The notes beneath the pieces were generated by a model. The model did no database searches. It saw only the letters and a list, made by a program, of their open reading frames with translations, and was not told the origin of the DNA. A DNA stretch of 64,000 nucleotides, taken from assembly GCA_000818945.1 (NCBI GenBank), contig KN805396.1, positions 384,448-448,447 on the forward strand, in the 5' to 3' direction. A program made the translations under genes and the position numbers. The DNA is from Schizochytrium sp. CCTCC M209059 (lineage: Eukaryota; Sar; Bigyra; Thraustochytrida; Thraustochytriidae). The first letter of the stretch is position 1. The number at the start of each line of letters is the position of its first letter. Shown here in pieces: positions 61,701 to 64,000 of this stretch.

Positions 61701-61855
61701 TTGTTGAATGCGCATGGCGTGGCGTAGCTCGCAGAACATGCTGGAAATATGGGTACGATTTGATTGTCAAGCAGGTGAATCTCATCTTGTGCGCTCACGG
61801 ATGATGCTAGACAGGCTGCAAGTGCCGCCAGCACCAAGGCTGCTCTTTGCGCCAT
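58724..61855 (-). CDS. Receptor B: four Cache modules, EGF-like stalk, class C GPCR 7TM
   Basis: This encodes 1043 aa and is a paralogue of receptor A along its whole length except the tail. The signal peptide is 1-22 (MAQRAALVLAALAACLASSVSA). Cache-like modules open with C-x7-C at Cys 40/48, 198/206, 359/367 and 503/511. Module 2 has GGGWARYDWFL, KVSFVVGVEL and QQYYLGTGF, and module 3 has GGGWIALPG and RAYYLLSGY. The EGF-like cluster (670-710) has CSAGCPENAYC and CECGFYY. The 7TM region (about 731-995) has TM3 ACMAQPWFYGLGFALTYCSM then IVKLRRVAKVF, TM6 YLSLAMIGNLQVLLLALPVI and TM7 ending FGPKMYFSMFG. Several N-x-S/T sites lie in the ectodomain. The Ser/Asn-rich tail of about 45 residues is unlike that of A. 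The ATG at 61855 begins the signal peptide directly. Predicted location is the plasma membrane; the ligand is unknown. Confidence 0.92.
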   Translation of the reverse strand: MAQRAALVLAALAACLASSVSAQDEIHLLDNQIVPIFPACSASYATPCAFNNVYRLVESLIAEIEATSNTASILANVDAGEHNVNFGFTPYIFNATSMACLANGRDTNFNGLTLDKIAMASSTLVQQEEVSDEIRQAVMSSQGSGWLKFTFVSEDNVFPDPIRHLMYVRKATNDAGETFVVMASLAQRNLPRMDVDACPVNVNRRCSITNVRSLVGSALSHALSVRTPADLRALWTEMTYPEDTTFVDGSWYVFASSMGGSPGTNIFVAHSTPDWINSTLYELFEEYESLNGTILEIAFSEAAQRGGGWARYDWFLSDPAQVKVSFVVGVELFGQQYYLGTGFMHTRDPATPSALCATCSASYSEPCAIGNALSLSAHAEVELLTVTETGFAELASDPYRMDLGFGVLVVDVENRTVMADSLDDTTWGEDVTAAFAAREIASADTSHAALVALANQGGGWIALPGDGMAADFAGYVTKVNKYERAYYLLSGYRRERAPIIEECSAAYAHECSEVNAKALIGHLVSEIQLASSTQDLETLLTAISSPLDQTYAVGPDFDAIVLDENFAILALEDAAGRDDWETVVKGEIFVTYVQQHEAVSSLGNDFEATLRAKAFEVGGETFEVAWNDAYGSTTSKVIFVQAAKRPTASGTESTYYVLTMFSNEPAPTLCSAGCPENAYCVDDGTGLPLRCECGFYYTVQYENNTAESACTNTFTNTLVMTCIEDEEKMSILSVKSIAQALGSLNLGVALLCITWTVAMRKTTIVRVSQPMLLVLVGAGTMVSSSTIFMMTIDDSVGRPAGSGANARANIACMAQPWFYGLGFALTYCSMIVKLRRVAKVFKSAASLKKVKGVSLRVTLMFLVGLLSVEVLLLMLWTVIDPLKFERPDEDPLNGSCKSPLASTFVGLLATYHLSLLFYGANLSYQCRKVNGVFAETKYLSLAMIGNLQVLLLALPVIILTADDAGTSIFIRSIAVFLNDLSTTLLIFGPKMYFSMFGPPESSGTGTSALHSKSNNKSNAATVKSMNQTSPSVTGSVAAAVAPS

Positions 61856-61903
61856 GTTTCGCGCAGCTTGTTTCGTTTCGGCGGTATCTATGAAGAACGC
61901 AAA

Positions 61904-61943
61904 AGAAAGTATCTCGCAATTTCAGAAAGTATCTCGCAATTTC
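61904..61943 (-). repeat. 20-bp tandem duplication upstream of receptor B
   Basis: Two exact copies of AGAAAGTATCTCGCAATTTC (61904-61923 and 61924-61943) lie about 50-90 bp upstream of the receptor B ATG. They could be paired factor-binding sites. Confidence 0.9.
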
Positions 61944-62750
61944 GGAATTGCTTTGGATAAAGTTTGGTGCTTACGAAGTCAGAGGCTGTGCTATGCTACT
62001 GGCTGCGGAGCTAGCTAGCTGTGTGATACGTTGACGCGGTTGAGTGATCGCTGTCAGGGACAGAACCAAAACTCGCCTTTACCAAGGACAGGACAAGGGA
62101 ATGAGTCCCGAAGCTGAGAGCCTTTTCAAAATGTGTCGGCCTTAAGATCGGCTTAACGACATTTTGAGCGTTCTCTAATATTTGGGCAGTTTCTTTTTAA
62201 AGGCAACCGAGCTCGGTACACGCCCTATCCTTGCCAAACGAGCTCCATATCATTCCTTCAAGCTGTCAGGAGTGGCCAGTCTTACAGGTTAACCTTTCCC
62301 TCGTTCTCGGATTTAACCTAGTCGTCACGTTGCTTGCGGCAGCTTCGGGGGCATTTCAGCCACCCGGATCTTCATTTCCTGCGGCATTTCCACAACAACT
62401 TGAGGTCAGGGGACCTTCGATCTCTCGGAAGCCACTTGGTCACGTCACGGCCGCTTGAGTGACTTTTGGCACCGCTCATTGTTCCGAATGGGCCAGTGAA
62501 ACGACCACAGAACACCACGGCAGCTTGCTCTTTGCAATGAGCCGTTGAATCGAGTTTTGTTCCGGTCATCTGGTAAGCCTATCTTGAGAATGATGGCAAA
62601 CGGATTCGCTGCTTGCTTTCGTTTCCGCCTCGGTCGCATTCGCCGCCGCGCTGTGTTGTCTGTAACGCACTTGGGGCTTTGTCTGGTGCGCGCTTGGGAC
62701 TTTGCCTGAACGTTGTCGTGCGTGCCGTGCCGTGCCGTGCCGTGCAGGGA

Positions 62751-62810
62751 CGCACCGCGCCGCACAGCGCCGCACCGCGCCGCACAGCGCCGCACAGCGC
62801 CGCACAGCGC
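62751..62810. repeat. 10-bp GC-rich tandem repeat
   Basis: Six contiguous 10-bp units of CGCACAGCGC or CGCACCGCGC, preceded by a 5-bp (GTGCC)n tract at about 62722-62745. Confidence 0.92.
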
Positions 62811-64000
62811 CGCGCCTCGCCCGCGCCTGGGCCGCGCCGCACGTGATATCTAACGGATAGCGAAGACCGAATTCGCAAAAAGGAGTCCAGGAGTCCAGCA
62901 CTAGCGCGAAGGATCCGACTGGGGTCGCGCAGAAGACACGAACCATGCTGGAGAGATCCTCTCAAGAAAGTGTGTATGTCCCAACGCATTTTTCTGATGA
63001 GCTGCTCGATTGCAATTCGAATGCTGACTTTCGGCACGGCTGGCCTCAGCGCAAGGACAAAGGCAACCAGACACGAACTTTGCACGCGGACTGTTGTAAC
63101 AAATCGTATCTCGGAGGTAGCGGACGTGAGGATGTGCGTTGCTGGCTTGATGTTGCTCTTCGCGCCTCTGTTAGTGTGAGAAGCACCCCTATCAGAAGCT
63201 TCTCGACGCGATTAATGAAACTATTAGAACGAGAAGGTTGCACGAGCGACAGCAATGAGATTGTACAAAGGTCGGTAACGTTGTACTATAAACAACGATC
63301 AAAATCAAGGAGAAATCTATACCATGTTTGTCAAGACTTGGTCAACGCTGCTACTGTCAATTATTGGAAGCCTCGGATAGACCCGTTGCACGACAATCAT
63401 CACGTCCTTTGTAAAAAGGTGGAACAGCAGCAAGGTAGGTAGCAAGCGAACGCGGAACCAGCGATCGAGTCTCTACCTAGAAGTAGTATCAGTGACTTTC
63501 CAGACAAGATCGAGCCCCCTTTAAAGATGGACCGAAGACTCCCCGCTCTTTCGTTGAGATTCAAGACCCCATCTCTGCCATCTTCACACCTGCTTTTACC
63601 AAACATTGGTTTGCGGTGACCAGGCTTTTCATGCCCCGTGCATTGTAGTCCGTGACTTTGCACTCCTTCTTCTACATGTCAAGTAGTCTGGCTACAATCT
63701 GATGACAGTTGAACGAATCAACTGTCGAGAGTAGAGAGGGCCAAAGTGAAAGGACTTGCAAATTGGTTTTACCAAGAGAAATCAACATTGGAGGAGCATG
63801 GACTGACGCGTGGCGAGCCAAGAAAACAAGAAAAAGAGAGAATGATATTCGAGAATGATAAATCGGGTACGTTTCGGTAAGATCAGCCGCGAACGCACGT
63901 GCCATCTGCTTGCTCGGTGAAACCACTGTAGCAGGTGTTGACAGTGAAATCGACTCGTTCAGCCATTCGGCCGACGAAGCGGTCATTGATAGGCGAAAGA

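Larger units (their letters stand above)
61856..64000. other. Right-edge region without a confident gene
   Basis: This region holds the receptor B promoter at its left. It has a 20-bp perfect tandem duplication at 61904-61943, (GTGCC)n at about 62722-62745 and six 10-bp CGCACAGCGC-type units at 62751-62810. A 165-codon frame at 62945-63442 and overlapping minus-strand frames show no domain, and I do not accept them. Confidence 0.5.

Noticed and set aside
62945..63442. 165-codon + strand frame near the right edge
   Set aside because: It has an acceptable ATG context but no recognisable domain, and competing frames on the other strand. It could be a chance frame, or a lineage-specific gene that sequence alone cannot support.

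Overview
This window is eukaryotic nuclear DNA. It is GC-rich, with long and mostly intronless genes on both strands, GT-AG introns visible in two or three genes, and dense simple-sequence repeats between genes. The gene set (exocytic and endosomal tethering, SRP, PAN2, pelota, a WNK kinase, centriole and codanin homologues) and the compact GC-rich style fit a flagellated protist. A labyrinthulomycete/thraustochytrid (stramenopile) is my best guess; that assignment is inference, not shown by a marker gene.

Layout. 1-2466: no confident gene; the first ~208 bases are strikingly AT-rich. 2467-3214 (-): exon of a fatty-acid-binding/lipocalin-like protein, divergent from VPS50 (3876-7763, +). 8243-10339 (-): SRP72, convergent with VPS50 and divergent from an ADCK1-type UbiB kinase (11424-13073, +). 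13074-19796: repeat-rich stretch without a supportable gene. 19797-22766 (+): WNK kinase. 23501-24448 (-): alkyltransferase-like protein with no active-site cysteine. 24863-27487 (-): unrecognised 874-aa protein. 27488-33133: second repeat-rich gene desert. 33134-35143 (-): WD40 protein. 35781-36656 (-): ArfGAP, divergent from a codanin-1 homologue (37202-40206, +) that is interrupted by a 46-N assembly gap. 40586-42253 (+): SPICE1-like centriole protein. 42424-45966 (-): PAN2, divergent from MCTS1 (46472-47198, +, one intron). 47567-49027 (-): membrane-anchored FAD oxidoreductase. 51342-52844 (+): pelota, with one intron and a duplicated 5' region. 53043-53702 (-): small IQ-motif protein. 54258-57413 and 58724-61855 (both -): tandem pair of large receptors. 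61856-64000: no confident gene.

The most interesting system is the receptor pair. Each has a signal peptide, four tandem Cache-like ligand-binding modules (each opened by a C-x7-C pair), an EGF-like cysteine cluster and a class C (GABA-B-like) seven-helix domain. The nearest known layout is the metazoan GPR158/GPR179 group (one Cache module, EGF-like stalk, class C 7TM). These receptors replace the usual Venus-flytrap domain with a Cache tetramer-in-tandem.

Other notable points: a perfect 355-bp direct duplication covers the pelota leader and its first 14 codons and creates a decoy start; the pelota intron is in frame and stop-free; the codanin reading frame disagrees across the assembly gap; and many 5' leaders carry tetranucleotide repeats that are T-free on the coding strand.
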